DNA of 64,000 nt from Alphaproteobacteria bacterium (lineage in GTDB: Bacteria; Pseudomonadota; Alphaproteobacteria; UBA6615), in NCBI GenBank assembly GCA_028279245.1, contig JANQOE010000033.1, forward strand, positions 1-64,000, read 5' to 3'. Shown here in pieces: positions 44,562-55,405 of this stretch. The translations under genes were made by a program, and so were the position numbers. How positions within the stretch are numbered: the first letter of the stretch is position 1; every line of letters begins with the position of its first letter. The notes beneath the pieces are model-generated. The model saw only the letters and a program-made list of their open reading frames with translations, had not been told where the DNA came from and ran no database searches.

Positions 44562-45028
44562 TGGACAGCCGAGACCGGTGACGGCTCGTCGAGTTGAAAC
44601 AGACGACTGGTGCCGAGCACCCGCTTGTCACACACGTCCGCCAAGCTGACCGAACTCAGATACAAGCGGATCTGGTTGCCTAGTTCTTCCCACAGGTCGT
44701 GGGTCAAGCAGCGGCTGCGATTGCTGACACAACCCTGGCTGCCGGGGACACAGCGGGTGGTCCGGATGGGCTCGTCAACCGCGGTGATGATATCGGCAAC
44801 GCAAGTGTCCGCGGCCGGAAAGGCCAGCGTATAGCCGCCGCCCGGGCCGCGCGAACTGTGCACGAGGCCGCCGCGCCGTAGTCTGGAGAATAGCTGCTCC
44901 AGATACGGGAGCGAGATCTCTTGCCGTTCGGCAATGTCGGCGAGCGACACCGGCGTGTCCGGCTTGCCGTGGATCGCCAAGTCGACCATGGCCATCACTG
45001 CGTAGCGTCCCTTGGTGCTGAGCTTCAT
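44558..45028 (-). CDS. iscR: IscR-type Rrf2 regulator
   Basis: A 156-residue Rrf2 family regulator with winged HTH (MKLSTKGRYAVMAMVDLAIH; ISLPYLEQLFSRLRRGGLV; RGPGGGYTLAF). Cluster-binding residues Cys93, Cys100, Cys107 and the downstream His110 (CLTH) fit the [2Fe-2S] IscR pattern. Spacing is one residue longer than in E. coli. It likely represses its own operon through the type 1 site at 45832-45856. It begins 11 bp after cysE. Confidence 0.95.
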   Translation of the reverse strand: MKLSTKGRYAVMAMVDLAIHGKPDTPVSLADIAERQEISLPYLEQLFSRLRRGGLVHSSRGPGGGYTLAFPAADTCVADIITAVDEPIRTTRCVPGSQGCVSNRSRCLTHDLWEELGNQIRLYLSSVSLADVCDKRVLGTSRLFQLDEPSPVSAVQ

Positions 45029-45039
45029 GTGATCGCTCC

Positions 45040-45759
45040 CTAACCCGCGCGCCGTTTGTCCGCCTGTTCGCCTAGCTCTGCCTCCAGACGCTCCAAGCGG
45101 GCACGCAACTCTTTGATTTCTTCCAGTTCCTTGGCCAAGCCCTTCATCGTGCGGGCGATCGGATCTGGCAGATCCTGGGGCGTGCCATAAGCGGCGAAGC
45201 GCTCTTCTTTGCTGACGTCTCGCGGCTCCGCAATCTGCCGGGCTGGGATGCCGACGACGGTGGCACCTTGGGGCACATCGCGGACAACGACCGCATTGGC
45301 CCCGACGCGTGCGTTGCCGCCAACGGTTATCGGGCCCAGCACCTGCGCGCCCGAGCCGATAATGGCGCCGTCGCCAACTGTCGGATGCCGCTTTCGTTCC
45401 TTTTGACTCTCGCTGTCGATGGACGGTGCGATCCCGCCGAGGGTGACGCCGTGATAGAGGGTGACATCGTCACCGACTTCGGCCGTTTCGCCGATGACCA
45501 CGCCCATGCCGTGATCAATGACCAGGCCAGGGCCGATCCTGGCCCCGGGGTGGATTTCGATGCCGGTTAGCCAGCGCCCCAAATTAGATACCCAGCGCCC
45601 GAGATGGTGCCACCGATGGGTCCAAAGCCAGCTGCTGACGTGGTGAAACATGGAGGCATGGAAGCCCGGATAGGCCAGCACGATCATCCAGCGCGACCGG
45701 GCCGCCGGGTCGCGATCCATATATGCGTCGATGTCGGAGATCACACGCTTGAAGTTCAT
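45040..45759 (-). CDS. cysE: Serine O-acetyltransferase
   Basis: A 239-residue hexapeptide-repeat enzyme making O-acetylserine, the cysteine precursor. [28 protein letters not shown] and the repeated Ile/Val-x4 turns of the left-handed beta helix are visible. The C-terminal ~40 residues form a coiled coil ([23 protein letters not shown]). Placed first in the Fe-S operon, it links cysteine supply to cluster demand. Confidence 0.95.
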   Translation of the reverse strand: MNFKRVISDIDAYMDRDPAARSRWMIVLAYPGFHASMFHHVSSWLWTHRWHHLGRWVSNLGRWLTGIEIHPGARIGPGLVIDHGMGVVIGETAEVGDDVTLYHGVTLGGIAPSIDSESQKERKRHPTVGDGAIIGSGAQVLGPITVGGNARVGANAVVVRDVPQGATVVGIPARQIAEPRDVSKEERFAAYGTPQDLPDPIARTMKGLAKELEEIKELRARLERLEAELGEQADKRRAG

Positions 45760-45823
45760 GCGGCTATTTGTGCTATACCCCCGGCCTGAAGCCGTTTAGG
45801 CGTCCGGTGTGCGTATTACCGCG

Positions 45824-45852
45824 CATATAAGATAACCAAGTAAGGCGGTCAA
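45824..45852 (-). promoter_or_regulatory. Predicted promoter of the cysE-iscR-suf operon
   Basis: On the minus strand, TTGACC (45847-45852) and TATATG (45824-45829) with a 17-bp spacer. The transcript would start near 45817, about 58 nt before cysE. The IscR site covers the -35. Confidence 0.75.
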
Positions 45853-45856
45853 GTAT
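45832..45856 (-). promoter_or_regulatory. IscR type 1 binding site
   Basis: The 25-bp sequence on the minus strand starts ATACTTGACC and ends TTGGTTAT. Compared base by base with the E. coli type 1 consensus (ATASYYGACT...AGTCRRSTAT), 19 of 25 positions fit. It overlaps the -35, as at the E. coli iscR promoter. Best explained as autoregulation by the IscR encoded here. Confidence 0.65.
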
Positions 45857-45947
45857 TTGGCCTCGCGGTCTTGCACGTGATGAATTTGTTAACCATGCCG
45901 AGTAGTCGGCTTAAGCCCATCCCCAGGGAGGGACGCGGAGCCAACCG

Positions 45948-46586
45948 ATGCCCGAGGTAATCTTCAATGGGCCGGAGGGACGGCTAGAAGGCCGTTACAA
46001 GCACTCGCGGCAGCCAAATGCCCCGGTCGCGCTTCTGCTTCACCCGCACCCGCAGCATGGCGGCACCATGAACAACAAGGTCGTGTACTCCATGTACCAA
46101 TTGTTCTCGCGCCGCGGGTACTCCGTTCTGCGTTTCAACTTTCGCGGCGTGGGTCGGTCCCAGGGTGTGTTCGATCGGGGCGAGGGTGAGCTCTCAGATG
46201 CCGCAGCGGCGCTGGATTGGATGCAGGGCTACAACCCAAATGCCAAATTCTGCTGGGTTGCAGGTTTCTCGTTCGGCGCTTGGATCGGCATGCAACTTCT
46301 TATGCGCCGGCCGGAGATCGTCGGCTTCATCTCCATATCGCCGCCCGCGAACATGTACGACTTCTCTTTCCTGGCGCCCTGCCCTGCCTCGGGCCTGATC
46401 GTCCATGGCAGCACCGATGATGTCGTGCCCGGCGCCGCAGTGGCACAGCTCGTCGAGCGTCTGGCGAAACAAAAAGACGTTGTCGTCGAGATGCGGTCGG
46501 TCGAAAACGCCAATCACTTCTTTGCCGACAAACTCGACCTGCTCGAAGGCGAGGTCACGAAATACCTCGATGAGCGGCAGGCCTAG
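45948..46586 (+). CDS. Alpha/beta hydrolase
   Basis: A 212-residue serine hydrolase. LLLHPHPQHGGTMNNKVV, FNFRGVGRSQGVFD, nucleophile elbow GFSFGAW (Ser in GxSxG), VHGSTDDVVP (Asp) and ENANHFF (His) complete the triad. This short class is widespread in alphaproteobacteria, and its substrate is not known. It sits just upstream of tyrS (15 bp), likely the same transcript. GGGAGG precedes the ATG. Confidence 0.87.
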   Translation: MPEVIFNGPEGRLEGRYKHSRQPNAPVALLLHPHPQHGGTMNNKVVYSMYQLFSRRGYSVLRFNFRGVGRSQGVFDRGEGELSDAAAALDWMQGYNPNAKFCWVAGFSFGAWIGMQLLMRRPEIVGFISISPPANMYDFSFLAPCPASGLIVHGSTDDVVPGAAVAQLVERLAKQKDVVVEMRSVENANHFFADKLDLLEGEVTKYLDERQA

Positions 46587-46601
46587 CCAAGCAAACTCCC
46601 C

Positions 46602-47855
46602 ATGACACGCGTTCGCTCTGAATTCCTGCAGGCCATGGTCGGCCGCGGCTTCCTGCATCAGTGCACGGATATCGAGGTCCTGGACGAGGCGGCTGCTAGC
46701 GGGTCAATCGCCGCGTATATCGGGTTCGACGCGACCGCCGACAGTCTGCACGTCGGTAGCCTGACAATGATTATGATGCTGCGTTGGCTGCAGCGGTGCG
46801 GGCACAAGCCGATTGTGCTGATGGGCGATGGCACCACGAAGGTTGGTGACCCGTCGTTTCGGGACGACACGCGGCCGCTCCTGGACGAAACGCAGATCGC
46901 CAGAAATGTCGCCGGCATCCGTCAGGTGTTCGACAAGTACCTGACGTTTGGCGACGGCCCGACCGACGCCGTCATGGTGAACAACGCCGACTGGCTCGAC
47001 CGGCAGCTCTACATTCCGTTCCTGCGGGACTACGGGCGGCATTTCTCAGTAAATCGCATGCTCTCGTTCGAAAGTGTGAAGCTGCGTCTCGACCGCGAGC
47101 AACCACTTTCGTTCCTGGAGTTCAATTACATGATCCTCCAGGCCTACGATTTCCTGGAGCTGCACCGGCGGCACGGTTGCGTGCTGCAGATGGGTGGCTC
47201 CGATCAATGGGGCAATATCGTGAATGGTGTGGAGCTGGGCCGGCGGGTCGACGGCGCGGTGCTGTTCGGTCTTACCGCGCCGCTGCTGACGACCTCGTCC
47301 GGTGCGAAGATGGGCAAGACAGCGCAGGGCGCGGTCTGGCTCAACGCCGATAAGCTCAGCCCCTTCGACTATTGGCAGTACTGGCGCAACGTCGAGGATG
47401 CCGACGTCGGCCGCTTCCTGCGGCTGTTCACGGACATCGAACTCGATGAGATCGAACGGCTGGAGGCGTTGGGCGGCGCGGAAATCAACGAAGCCAAAAA
47501 AACTCTCGCCACCGCAGCGACCGAGATGTGCCACGGCGCCGACGCGGCGCGAAACGCGGCGGAGGCCGCGAGGCAGACGTTCGAACAAGGTGCAGTCAGT
47601 TCCGACCTGCCGACGACCGACATTCCGCGCGCGGAACTGGAGGACGGGATCGCCGCCTTCGCGCTGTTTGCCCGCTGCGGCTTGGCGGCCTCGAACGGTG
47701 AAGGTCGGCGGCTGATCCGCGGTGGCGGCGCGCGCCTGAATGACGAGCGCATCGAGGATGAAGGCCTGGTCGTGACCCATACCGCCGCGAACAGCGACGG
47801 TTTGATCAAACTATCAGCCGGCCGCAAGCGGCACGCACTGATCCGGCCTGCTTAG
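46602..47855 (+). CDS. tyrS: Tyrosyl-tRNA synthetase
   Basis: A 417-residue class I synthetase. HIGH-type motif HVGSLTMI, tyrosine-binding [21 protein letters not shown], and KMSKS-type KMGKT. A C-terminal S4 RNA-binding domain ([25 protein letters not shown]) is present. Standard length. It overlaps the convergent AsmA-like gene by 4 bp. Confidence 0.97.
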   Translation: MTRVRSEFLQAMVGRGFLHQCTDIEVLDEAAASGSIAAYIGFDATADSLHVGSLTMIMMLRWLQRCGHKPIVLMGDGTTKVGDPSFRDDTRPLLDETQIARNVAGIRQVFDKYLTFGDGPTDAVMVNNADWLDRQLYIPFLRDYGRHFSVNRMLSFESVKLRLDREQPLSFLEFNYMILQAYDFLELHRRHGCVLQMGGSDQWGNIVNGVELGRRVDGAVLFGLTAPLLTTSSGAKMGKTAQGAVWLNADKLSPFDYWQYWRNVEDADVGRFLRLFTDIELDEIERLEALGGAEINEAKKTLATAATEMCHGADAARNAAEAARQTFEQGAVSSDLPTTDIPRAELEDGIAAFALFARCGLAASNGEGRRLIRGGGARLNDERIEDEGLVVTHTAANSDGLIKLSAGRKRHALIRPA

Positions 47856-50800
47856 TTATTCTCCGTCGGCGTGTCGATCGTGTAGTCGGCATCATCGCCG
47901 CTCCCGAGACCGCCTTCAAATCCGCTCAGAATCCGCCTGGTGAAACCCGGGGTCAGTACCGACAGCGGGTTGACCGAGACCGTCGGGTCGCCGATGGGCC
48001 CCCGGACCTTGTAAGTCGCGGCAAATATGCCTTGGCCGCCGCCGGTCAACACGTCGCCGACAATTGGGATCCTTCCCAACAGACTATTCAGCGTGTAGGC
48101 GGGCGCGATTTCCCCAGCAAGATCCAGGGTGTCGTCGACACGGTTGATACGGCCTTCCGCCAGGATCCCTAGGGAGGATCCTCGCGCTCGGACATCTTTC
48201 AGGTCGATGGCGTCCTCGGTCAAACGGAACGGTGCCTCGAGCTGCCGGAACGTGATCCCATTGCCGGCGACCACATCTTCGATGCCCTGAAACGATGTGA
48301 GGGTCAGCATGCGTGCCAGTGCCGACCGTTGCACGATCTGAAAGTCTTCGATCCGCAAAACGCCGAAAACGGGTTGACCCTCCTGGATGTCGTCGATGGT
48401 TGCTTCGACATCGAGCGACCCGCCGATCATGGTCTCAACCAAGTCGAAGGATCTGAGCAGTTCCCCCGCGTCCTCGCTCCGCAGCGACACGTCGCGGCCG
48501 TCGGGCCGGCCCGAGACAACAAGCGATATGGCGCCGCTCCCGGACTGGAGACCGGTTAGATCCGCGGAGCGCACAACCGTCCCGTCGAACGTTAGCTGCC
48601 CAGCCACATTGCTTACGTATAGATCGTCCGTGACCCGGATCTGATCGAGACGGCCATCCAATATGGTGACCGTGAACGGCGTGCCCGGTTCGGCGGCCTC
48701 AGTGGGTTCTTCATCGCCTTCTTCAAGGAAGGGGCGGAGGTCGATGCTGGCACCAGTGACGCCTATCTCGTAGTGCCCGTCGCGGGTGACAAGTGTTCCG
48801 GAGACGTCGGTCTCACCGACCACCAAACGGCTCAGCACGGCTTCGCCGATGTCAAACTCACCGTCTGATGTAAAAGTCAGCGATCCAGCCGCCAGCAATT
48901 CAGGTGCCGAGAATTCAAAGCTCGGCAGGCCGGTGACCAGATCGTTTTCGACGGCAAACGCGAACTGTCCCCGAGCTTCGACACCTTCCTCTTTTTGCCA
49001 GGCAAATGGCGCCAGCTCGATCCGGGTGGCGGAGAGATCCAGTTCCGCCGCGCCGAAACCCGACTCCTCACCGTTGGTGGTGTAGGTCAGGCCAACCCCG
49101 ATCGGCCCGGTCACCCAATCGGCGGTGGCGATGCCAAGTCTGACCCGTTCGTCGTCATCGAGGAAGCCGCGAAGCTGGAATTGTTGCTCCGGCACATCTT
49201 CGTCACCCAGGGCCCGGGTCCATACGGCTTCGACTGGGATGCCGCTGAGGTTTAGACTACCGCTGACCTTCAGCTCTGTCTTGTCGACTTCCAGGCTGAG
49301 ATCCCCCGCGTCGATGGGAAAGCCAAGAATACCATCTGGGTAGGTGAACTCGGATAACCGGGCCGCGGCGGCCGCGTCGACCATGTCTGTCGTCACGTTC
49401 GAGAGAAGCGGTACCCGAATAATGGCGTTGGTCCGCTGCTCACCAGTGACCTGCGATGGGTCGAGACCAAGGGCACTGGAAAAACCCAGCGGTTCCTCGT
49501 CCAAAAGGGTGAGTGCGGCCCGCGCGGGGCCGGCGACCGTCAGGCTGATGTCTGCAACGGGTTCCGGTTGATCCAGTTGGATCAGGTCGATCTGGGCCGT
49601 CTCGACCACCAATTCTTCCGATTGGCCGCTGTTCACGGTGATGCGAAAACTGGTGTTGTCGAAGGTTGCGTTGCCAACCCCAGCGGTCACCGGCGTCATG
49701 GGCCGAAGATAGTGAACGGTCACCCCCGAGAAGGCGATCTGCCCGCGTACGTCCACAGAGTCGAAGACAAACGGATCGTCGATTGGTGCTGTGCCACGAA
49801 GCCGAAGCGTGGCGCTGTCAGCGACGCCGTCCGCCAGGTTGCGAACGACCCAGTTCCGCGCCGGTCTCGACAGCTCGCGCGGCCAAAGCTGCCTCAGGTG
49901 TTCGATGGGCACGGTCGAGGTCTCCGCCTCGACATTCATGATGATCTGATCGCCCGCCACACGGTCGACGACACCGCTCAACTGGCCGGTCACGCCACGG
50001 ATATCGACGAATGCGTCCTCGATAATGAGCCGATTGAAATGGTCCTGCATGCGGCCTTTGACGAACACCGCGTCCAAGGCGAGCGGTTCGCCATACAACT
50101 CCGGCAGACTGACGGTGCCCGGGCCGCCAAGTAGTTCGAAGTCTGCCGCCGCGATCTCGCCGTTCGGATCGAGACTCAGGGAGAAGGCACCGTCGATCGG
50201 CATGTCGACCCGCTGCAGCTCGGTGGCATGACGCTCCATGGCTGCCAGCGCGGCCGGGCGGATCCCGTTGAAGCTAACGGATAATTCGGTGGTTCGTTCC
50301 GCGAGGTCGAAGCTGCCGCTCGCCTGCACGTCGGCAACCAGTCCGTTGACGTCGATCCGGGCGTTGGCTTCGGCGTCGATCGCCAGCTGGTCGCGGCGTA
50401 AGCGGACGGTCGCCTCGCGCGCCACCCAACGCGCGTTGTTCATCTGGTCGTCGACGCGCAGCGTTGCGTTGATGACACCCAAGGTGTGCAAATAGCCGGC
50501 GGCGTTGTCGGGGTCTGGCGGCAGCAGCAGACTCGTCAGGATGCCCGTCGCCTCGGCACCCAGTTCCGTTTGCTCTTCTTGTTCGCTGGTAAAGCCCAAG
50601 CGGAGCGTGCCGTCCGCCAGGCGACGAACCCGCAGGGTTGCGCCCTCGATTTCCAGGACCGACGGTGCGAGCAATCCCCGCAACAAGGCGCGCATACTGA
50701 ACCGCACGCCGATGCTGGGTGCTGTCGCGATCATCTGCACACGTTCGCGGTCGAAAATACGGACACCCAGCGCACGCAGGTCGACGCTGGCGCCCTCGCG

Positions 50801-51004
50801 GTCCCAGGCGACCACGGTGTCCCGCACGCGCACGACGTTGGGGCTGTCCGGCGAGGCGAGCGCCCGTTCGATATAGGGCGTCGCGAAAGCCAGGCTGACC
50901 GGCCCCGAAGACAGCGCGAGCAGCGCACCCCCCACCATCAGGGCAAGGCCGATGGCGAGTACCGCCACCAACTGGAGCAGAAGCTTGTAGGGGCCTAATA
51001 CCAT
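47852..51004 (-). CDS. AsmA/YhdP-like (DUF3971) inner-membrane-anchored protein
   Basis: A 1050-residue protein with one N-terminal transmembrane helix (about 7-30), then a long periplasmic repeat of beta-strand segments typical of the bridge-like AsmA/YhdP/TamB superfamily. The DUF3971 region is in the middle; the C-terminal part ([27 protein letters not shown], then [30 protein letters not shown] and [24 protein letters not shown]) is highly characteristic. Such proteins move phospholipids between membranes. It is monocistronic on the minus strand. Confidence 0.87.
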   Translation of the reverse strand: MVLGPYKLLLQLVAVLAIGLALMVGGALLALSSGPVSLAFATPYIERALASPDSPNVVRVRDTVVAWDREGASVDLRALGVRIFDRERVQMIATAPSIGVRFSMRALLRGLLAPSVLEIEGATLRVRRLADGTLRLGFTSEQEEQTELGAEATGILTSLLLPPDPDNAAGYLHTLGVINATLRVDDQMNNARWVAREATVRLRRDQLAIDAEANARIDVNGLVADVQASGSFDLAERTTELSVSFNGIRPAALAAMERHATELQRVDMPIDGAFSLSLDPNGEIAAADFELLGGPGTVSLPELYGEPLALDAVFVKGRMQDHFNRLIIEDAFVDIRGVTGQLSGVVDRVAGDQIIMNVEAETSTVPIEHLRQLWPRELSRPARNWVVRNLADGVADSATLRLRGTAPIDDPFVFDSVDVRGQIAFSGVTVHYLRPMTPVTAGVGNATFDNTSFRITVNSGQSEELVVETAQIDLIQLDQPEPVADISLTVAGPARAALTLLDEEPLGFSSALGLDPSQVTGEQRTNAIIRVPLLSNVTTDMVDAAAAARLSEFTYPDGILGFPIDAGDLSLEVDKTELKVSGSLNLSGIPVEAVWTRALGDEDVPEQQFQLRGFLDDDERVRLGIATADWVTGPIGVGLTYTTNGEESGFGAAELDLSATRIELAPFAWQKEEGVEARGQFAFAVENDLVTGLPSFEFSAPELLAAGSLTFTSDGEFDIGEAVLSRLVVGETDVSGTLVTRDGHYEIGVTGASIDLRPFLEEGDEEPTEAAEPGTPFTVTILDGRLDQIRVTDDLYVSNVAGQLTFDGTVVRSADLTGLQSGSGAISLVVSGRPDGRDVSLRSEDAGELLRSFDLVETMIGGSLDVEATIDDIQEGQPVFGVLRIEDFQIVQRSALARMLTLTSFQGIEDVVAGNGITFRQLEAPFRLTEDAIDLKDVRARGSSLGILAEGRINRVDDTLDLAGEIAPAYTLNSLLGRIPIVGDVLTGGGQGIFAATYKVRGPIGDPTVSVNPLSVLTPGFTRRILSGFEGGLGSGDDADYTIDTPTENN

Positions 51005-51090
51005 TGACTCTTTGTCAGGACAGCTTCACCCACGGGTGCAAGAAGTTCATGCCGCTAGCCTAGCCCCTCATACACTACAATACTTCCCGT

Positions 51091-54045
51091 ATGCTGCTCT
51101 CACGTTCCATTGACCCAACGCACTTACCGGTCCCTTCAGACGCACAGCGGGTAACGTTGGGCCGGGAACGTTGGCGTGAGGCGGTCGAACAGCTTGGCAA
51201 CGAGGACTTGCTCGGCTTTTCCGCGGCAATCGAGCGGGATGAGGCCGCGCGCGGCCTCCTGGATGGGATCTTCTGCCACAGCGAATTCCTCACAAATGCC
51301 ATCGTTCAAGACCCGGTTTTCACCCAGAACCTCTTCGTTGAAGGCCTGAATCAGACCTTCAAGGGATGCCTCGACCTGGCGGCTTCCTCAACGGGTCTGG
51401 AAGACTTGGGGCCTCGGTTGCGCCGCTCCAAGCGGCGCGCGGCGTTAACCATCGGGATCGGCGATATCATCAGCGCCTGGTCGATGGCTGAGGCGAGCGC
51501 CCGCCTCAGCACTTTCGCCGAAAACTGCCTTGATGCGGCAATTCGCCACCTGATCGGTCAGGCGGCGGCGCGTGGGCTGCTGGGTACCGCCGACAGCGGT
51601 GAAGCTGGTCTGTTCGTGCTCGGCATGGGCAAGCTGGGCGCGGGCGAACTCAACTATTCAAGCGACATCGATCTGATCGTGCTGTTCGATCCGGACCGTG
51701 CCCAATCCGACAGGCCGGACCGGCTGCCGCAAACCTTCGTGCGGATGACCCGCGAGTTGGTCCGGCTGTTCGAGGAGCGGTCGGCCGACGGTTATGTGTT
51801 TCGCACGGACCTCCGTCTGCGGCCCGACCCTGGCTCGACACCACTGGCGATGTCGGTGCTCGCGGCAGAGACCTATTACGAGAGTATCGGCCAGAACTGG
51901 GAACGCGCGGCAATGATCAAGGCGCGGCCGGTGGCCGGCGACCGCGAGGCCGGTCAGCGGTTTCTGGATGGCATGCAGCCGTTTCTTTGGCGGCGGCATC
52001 TCGACTTCGCCGCCATCGAGGACATCCGGTCGATCAAGCGCCAGATTCATGCGCACAAAGGCGGCAGCACCGTCGCGGTGGAGGGCCACAACATCAAGCT
52101 CGGCCGCGGCGGAATTCGCGAGATCGAGTTGTTCGCCCAGACCCAGCAACTAATCTGGGGCGGGCGCGAGCCGGAGCTGCGGCACCGGCGTACTGTCGAT
52201 GCGCTGCGTGCTCTCGCCGACGCCGGACGAGCGCGCCGGGAGGTGACGGAACGGCTAACCTCCGCATACACGTTCCTCCGCACCCTCGAACACCGGTTGC
52301 AGATGGTCGCCGACCAACAAACCCACTCGCTGCCCAAGACGGCTGACGGCGTCGACCAGATCGGTGCGTTTCTGGGGTACCGGGATGGGCGGCTGTTCCG
52401 CGAAGAGCTGCTGGACCATTTGCGTTCGGTGGAGAGCCACTATGCCTCGCTGTTCGAGGAGTCCGCGAACCTGACTAGCTCGGGCAGTCTCGTCTTCACG
52501 GGTGGCGAGCACGATCCGGAAACGCTGCAGACACTTGCCGACCTCGGATTTCAGGACCCGTCGGCCATCTCCGCAACCGTACGCGGCTGGCACCATGGGC
52601 GGTATCGCGCGACGAGGAGTGCCCGGGCGCGGGAGCTGCTGACGGAGCTCATGCCCGCGTTGTTGCAGGCGTTCGGCGATACAGCGAATCCCGACCAGGC
52701 CTTCAATCGTTTTGATGCGTTTCTGTCGCGGCTGCCGGCGGGCGTTCAACTCTTCTCGCTGTTCTGCTCCAACCCGTCGCTGTTGACCCTAGTTGCGGAG
52801 ATTGTCGGCACGGCGCCGCGGCTGGCGGACTGGTTGAGCCGGAACCCGTTGTTGTTGGACGGCGTGTTGGACGCGGGTTTCTACGGCCCGCTCCCTAGGA
52901 CCGACACCATGGCGGCGGAGTTGCAGGAGATGCTGCGGGCGGCCCAAGACATGCAGGACACGCTCGACCTGACGCGCCGCTGGGCCAACGACGCCCGGTT
53001 CCGGGTGGGCAGCCAATTGCTGCTTGGCCTGGCCGAGCCGGAACAGGCCGCCGCCGCCTGGTCGGACATTGCCGAGACGGTGATCCAACAGCTCCTGCCG
53101 CCACTCGCCGCGGAGTTCGAGGCAAAGCATGGGACCTGCCCCGGCGGCGCGTTTGCCGTGGTGGCCCTTGGGAAGCTCGGCGGGCGGGAGATGACCGCGA
53201 GTTCAGACCTCGATCTAGTGTTCGTCTACGACAACCCCGGCGACGGCACGCGCTCGGATGGTCCGAGACCGCTATCGGCGCCGCAGTATTATCAGCGTTT
53301 CGGACAGCGGTTGATCAATGCCCTGACGGCGCTGACTGGCGAAGGCCGGCTGTATGAGGTCGACATGCGGCTGCGTCCGTCTGGCAACGCGGGGCCCCTG
53401 GCGATCAGCTTGGAGGGTTTTGCCAGCTATCATTCCACCAACGCGTGGACCTGGGAGCATCTTGCCTTGACCCGCGCCCGCGTCGTTGCCGGCGCACCCG
53501 CTTTCGCCGGACGGGTGGAAGCGGCGCTGCGTGACGTCTTGTGTTGCAAAAGGTCGCCCGCAGCGCTGGCGGTCGACGTCGACGACATGCATGAGCGGAC
53601 CTTCCGGGAAAACGCGTCAAGCTCGCCCTGGCAGATCAAACACTATCCTGGCGGCCTGGTGGATTGCGAGTTTATCGCCCAGTTCATCCAACTCCGGGAA
53701 GCGCACGATCATCCCGAAATACTCGCGACAAACACCGTTGCCACATTCGAGCGCGCGCGGGCGTCCGGCGTTCTCCCCACGCAAATGGCCGAGACGCTGA
53801 CAGCGGCGATCACCCTTTGGCAGAGTGTGCAGAGCCTGCTCCGCTTGACGGTCGATGGTGCATTGGACGAGGCGCAGATACCGGCCGCACTCCGCCGCAA
53901 GCTCGCCGCGATCACCTACGCGCCCAGCTTCGATGCGCTGGCGGCTGATATGCAGGAACATGCCAGCGCCGTGCAGCGGATCTACGCGTCGGTGATCGGC
54001 GAACCGGCAGCCGCGGCGCGGGCGGCGAAAGTGGATCAGGGCTAG
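51091..54045 (+). CDS. glnE: Bifunctional glutamine synthetase adenylyltransferase/deadenylase
   Basis: A 984-residue enzyme with two nucleotidyltransferase domains. The first (GKLGAGELNYSSDIDLIVLFD) is the deadenylase, the second (LGKLGGREMTASSDLDLVFVYD) the adenylylase, both with Gly-x-Ser/Asp-x-Asp active sites. Between and after them are helical PII-sensing regions. It regulates glutamine synthetase by nitrogen status. Standard length. It is 86 bp divergent from the AsmA-like gene. Confidence 0.96.
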   Translation: MLLSRSIDPTHLPVPSDAQRVTLGRERWREAVEQLGNEDLLGFSAAIERDEAARGLLDGIFCHSEFLTNAIVQDPVFTQNLFVEGLNQTFKGCLDLAASSTGLEDLGPRLRRSKRRAALTIGIGDIISAWSMAEASARLSTFAENCLDAAIRHLIGQAAARGLLGTADSGEAGLFVLGMGKLGAGELNYSSDIDLIVLFDPDRAQSDRPDRLPQTFVRMTRELVRLFEERSADGYVFRTDLRLRPDPGSTPLAMSVLAAETYYESIGQNWERAAMIKARPVAGDREAGQRFLDGMQPFLWRRHLDFAAIEDIRSIKRQIHAHKGGSTVAVEGHNIKLGRGGIREIELFAQTQQLIWGGREPELRHRRTVDALRALADAGRARREVTERLTSAYTFLRTLEHRLQMVADQQTHSLPKTADGVDQIGAFLGYRDGRLFREELLDHLRSVESHYASLFEESANLTSSGSLVFTGGEHDPETLQTLADLGFQDPSAISATVRGWHHGRYRATRSARARELLTELMPALLQAFGDTANPDQAFNRFDAFLSRLPAGVQLFSLFCSNPSLLTLVAEIVGTAPRLADWLSRNPLLLDGVLDAGFYGPLPRTDTMAAELQEMLRAAQDMQDTLDLTRRWANDARFRVGSQLLLGLAEPEQAAAAWSDIAETVIQQLLPPLAAEFEAKHGTCPGGAFAVVALGKLGGREMTASSDLDLVFVYDNPGDGTRSDGPRPLSAPQYYQRFGQRLINALTALTGEGRLYEVDMRLRPSGNAGPLAISLEGFASYHSTNAWTWEHLALTRARVVAGAPAFAGRVEAALRDVLCCKRSPAALAVDVDDMHERTFRENASSSPWQIKHYPGGLVDCEFIAQFIQLREAHDHPEILATNTVATFERARASGVLPTQMAETLTAAITLWQSVQSLLRLTVDGALDEAQIPAALRRKLAAITYAPSFDALAADMQEHASAVQRIYASVIGEPAAAARAAKVDQG

Positions 54046-54154
54046 TGCCACACACCGGTTCGGCCGTGGGCCGGCTATTTGGCCTTGATGCGCTCGCCTG
54101 AGGATCTACGTGAAGGCAAGATGCAGCATCTACCAACAAACACGGGAGCCCAGA

Positions 54155-54616
54155 ATGCTAAAGGAAGGTCAGGCGGCGCCGGATTTCACGATGAAAACCG
54201 ACGGCGGCGGGACAGTCAGCCTGAAGGATCTACGCGGCAAGAAGGTTATCGTCTACTTCTACCCGAAGGATGACACGCCCGGCTGCACCAAGGAGGCCTG
54301 CGGATTCCGCGATGCCATCGGCGAATTTGACGAGGCGCGAACCGAGATCATCGGTGTATCGCGTGACAGCGTCGCGAAGCACGATAAGTTCAAGGCCAAG
54401 TTCGAGCTGCCGTTCGCGCTGGCCAGTGACGAAGACGGCACGGTCACCGAGGCCTACGGCACCTGGGTCGAGAAAAGCATGTATGGCCGCAAATACATGG
54501 GCATCGAACGGGCCACCTTCTTGATCGACGAGAACGGCGTGATCGAGAAGATCTGGCGCAAGGTGAAGGTGCCTGGGCATGTGGACGCGGTGCTTCAGGA
54601 AGCGCGCGGTTCCTAA
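54155..54616 (+). CDS. bcp: Thioredoxin-dependent thiol peroxidase (Bcp)
   Basis: A 153-residue peroxiredoxin. The peroxidatic Cys lies in KDDTPGCTKEACGFRD, with the second Cys five residues on as the resolving partner, the Bcp/PrxQ pattern. It reduces hydroperoxides using thioredoxin. ATG 54155 has GGGAG upstream and fits family start MLKEGQAAPDF; an earlier GTG is not homologous. The next gene begins immediately after its stop. Confidence 0.95.
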   Translation: MLKEGQAAPDFTMKTDGGGTVSLKDLRGKKVIVYFYPKDDTPGCTKEACGFRDAIGEFDEARTEIIGVSRDSVAKHDKFKAKFELPFALASDEDGTVTEAYGTWVEKSMYGRKYMGIERATFLIDENGVIEKIWRKVKVPGHVDAVLQEARGS

Positions 54617-55405
54617 TTGAACTCGCTGGCGGCCGCGGCCTGCGAAGTCCTGGCGGCCGCGGATCCTCAGGCGAAAGCTGAGTTGAGCCGGGCAGCGGCG
54701 GATGCCTGGCGGGATGGCTTGCCGATCGGCCAGGCGACGCCGCCGCAGCGTCCCGCCCGCCCGGCGCGGCCATTGTTGTTGCCACCGGGGCAGGTGCCGC
54801 GCCGCAAGATAAATCGGGGCATCAAAGGCCGGGTCGCGCTGCTCCACGCGATCGCGCATATTGAGCTGAACGCGATCGATCTGGCCTGGGACCTGATCGC
54901 GCGCTTCACTGACGAAAACCTGCCGCGGGCGTTCTATGACGATTGGGTCACCGTCGCCGCCGAAGAGGCCCAACACTTCTCGATGATCCGCGACCGGCTC
55001 GGCGCGCTCGGCGCCTCGTACGGAGACCTGCCGGCGCATGATGGATTGTGGGAGAGCGCCGCCGACACGCGGCATGATCTCGCCGCCAGGCTGGCGGTCG
55101 TGCCGATGGTCCTGGAGGCGCGCGGTCTCGACGTGACACCGGAGATGATCGAAAAGCTGCGCGCGGTCGGCGACGACGCTTCGGCCGATGTCTTGGAGGT
55201 GATCTACCGCGAGGAGATCGGTCATGTCGCGGCGGGCCACCGCTGGTTCTCGCACGTCTGTGAGGCCCGTGGCGTGGCGCCGGTCGCGCTATGGCAGCAA
55301 CTGGTCGCGCGCTACTTCAAGGGCCAGTTGAAGCCACCGTTCAACTACCCGGCCCGACGCGCCGCGGGTTTTGACCCGGACAGCTATCTCTTCGCCACCG
55401 GCTAG
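54617..55405 (+). CDS. DUF455 ferritin-like protein
   Basis: A 262-residue member of the DUF455 family. Diiron-type Glu/His motifs are in [21 protein letters not shown] and [10 protein letters not shown]. The function is unknown; a ferritin-like four-helix bundle with a diiron site is predicted. The start is TTG 54617, abutting the bcp stop, so the two are probably coupled, fitting oxidative-stress or metal handling. It overlaps prfB by 4 bp at the 3' ends. Confidence 0.85.
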   Translation: MNSLAAAACEVLAAADPQAKAELSRAAADAWRDGLPIGQATPPQRPARPARPLLLPPGQVPRRKINRGIKGRVALLHAIAHIELNAIDLAWDLIARFTDENLPRAFYDDWVTVAAEEAQHFSMIRDRLGALGASYGDLPAHDGLWESAADTRHDLAARLAVVPMVLEARGLDVTPEMIEKLRAVGDDASADVLEVIYREEIGHVAAGHRWFSHVCEARGVAPVALWQQLVARYFKGQLKPPFNYPARRAAGFDPDSYLFATG

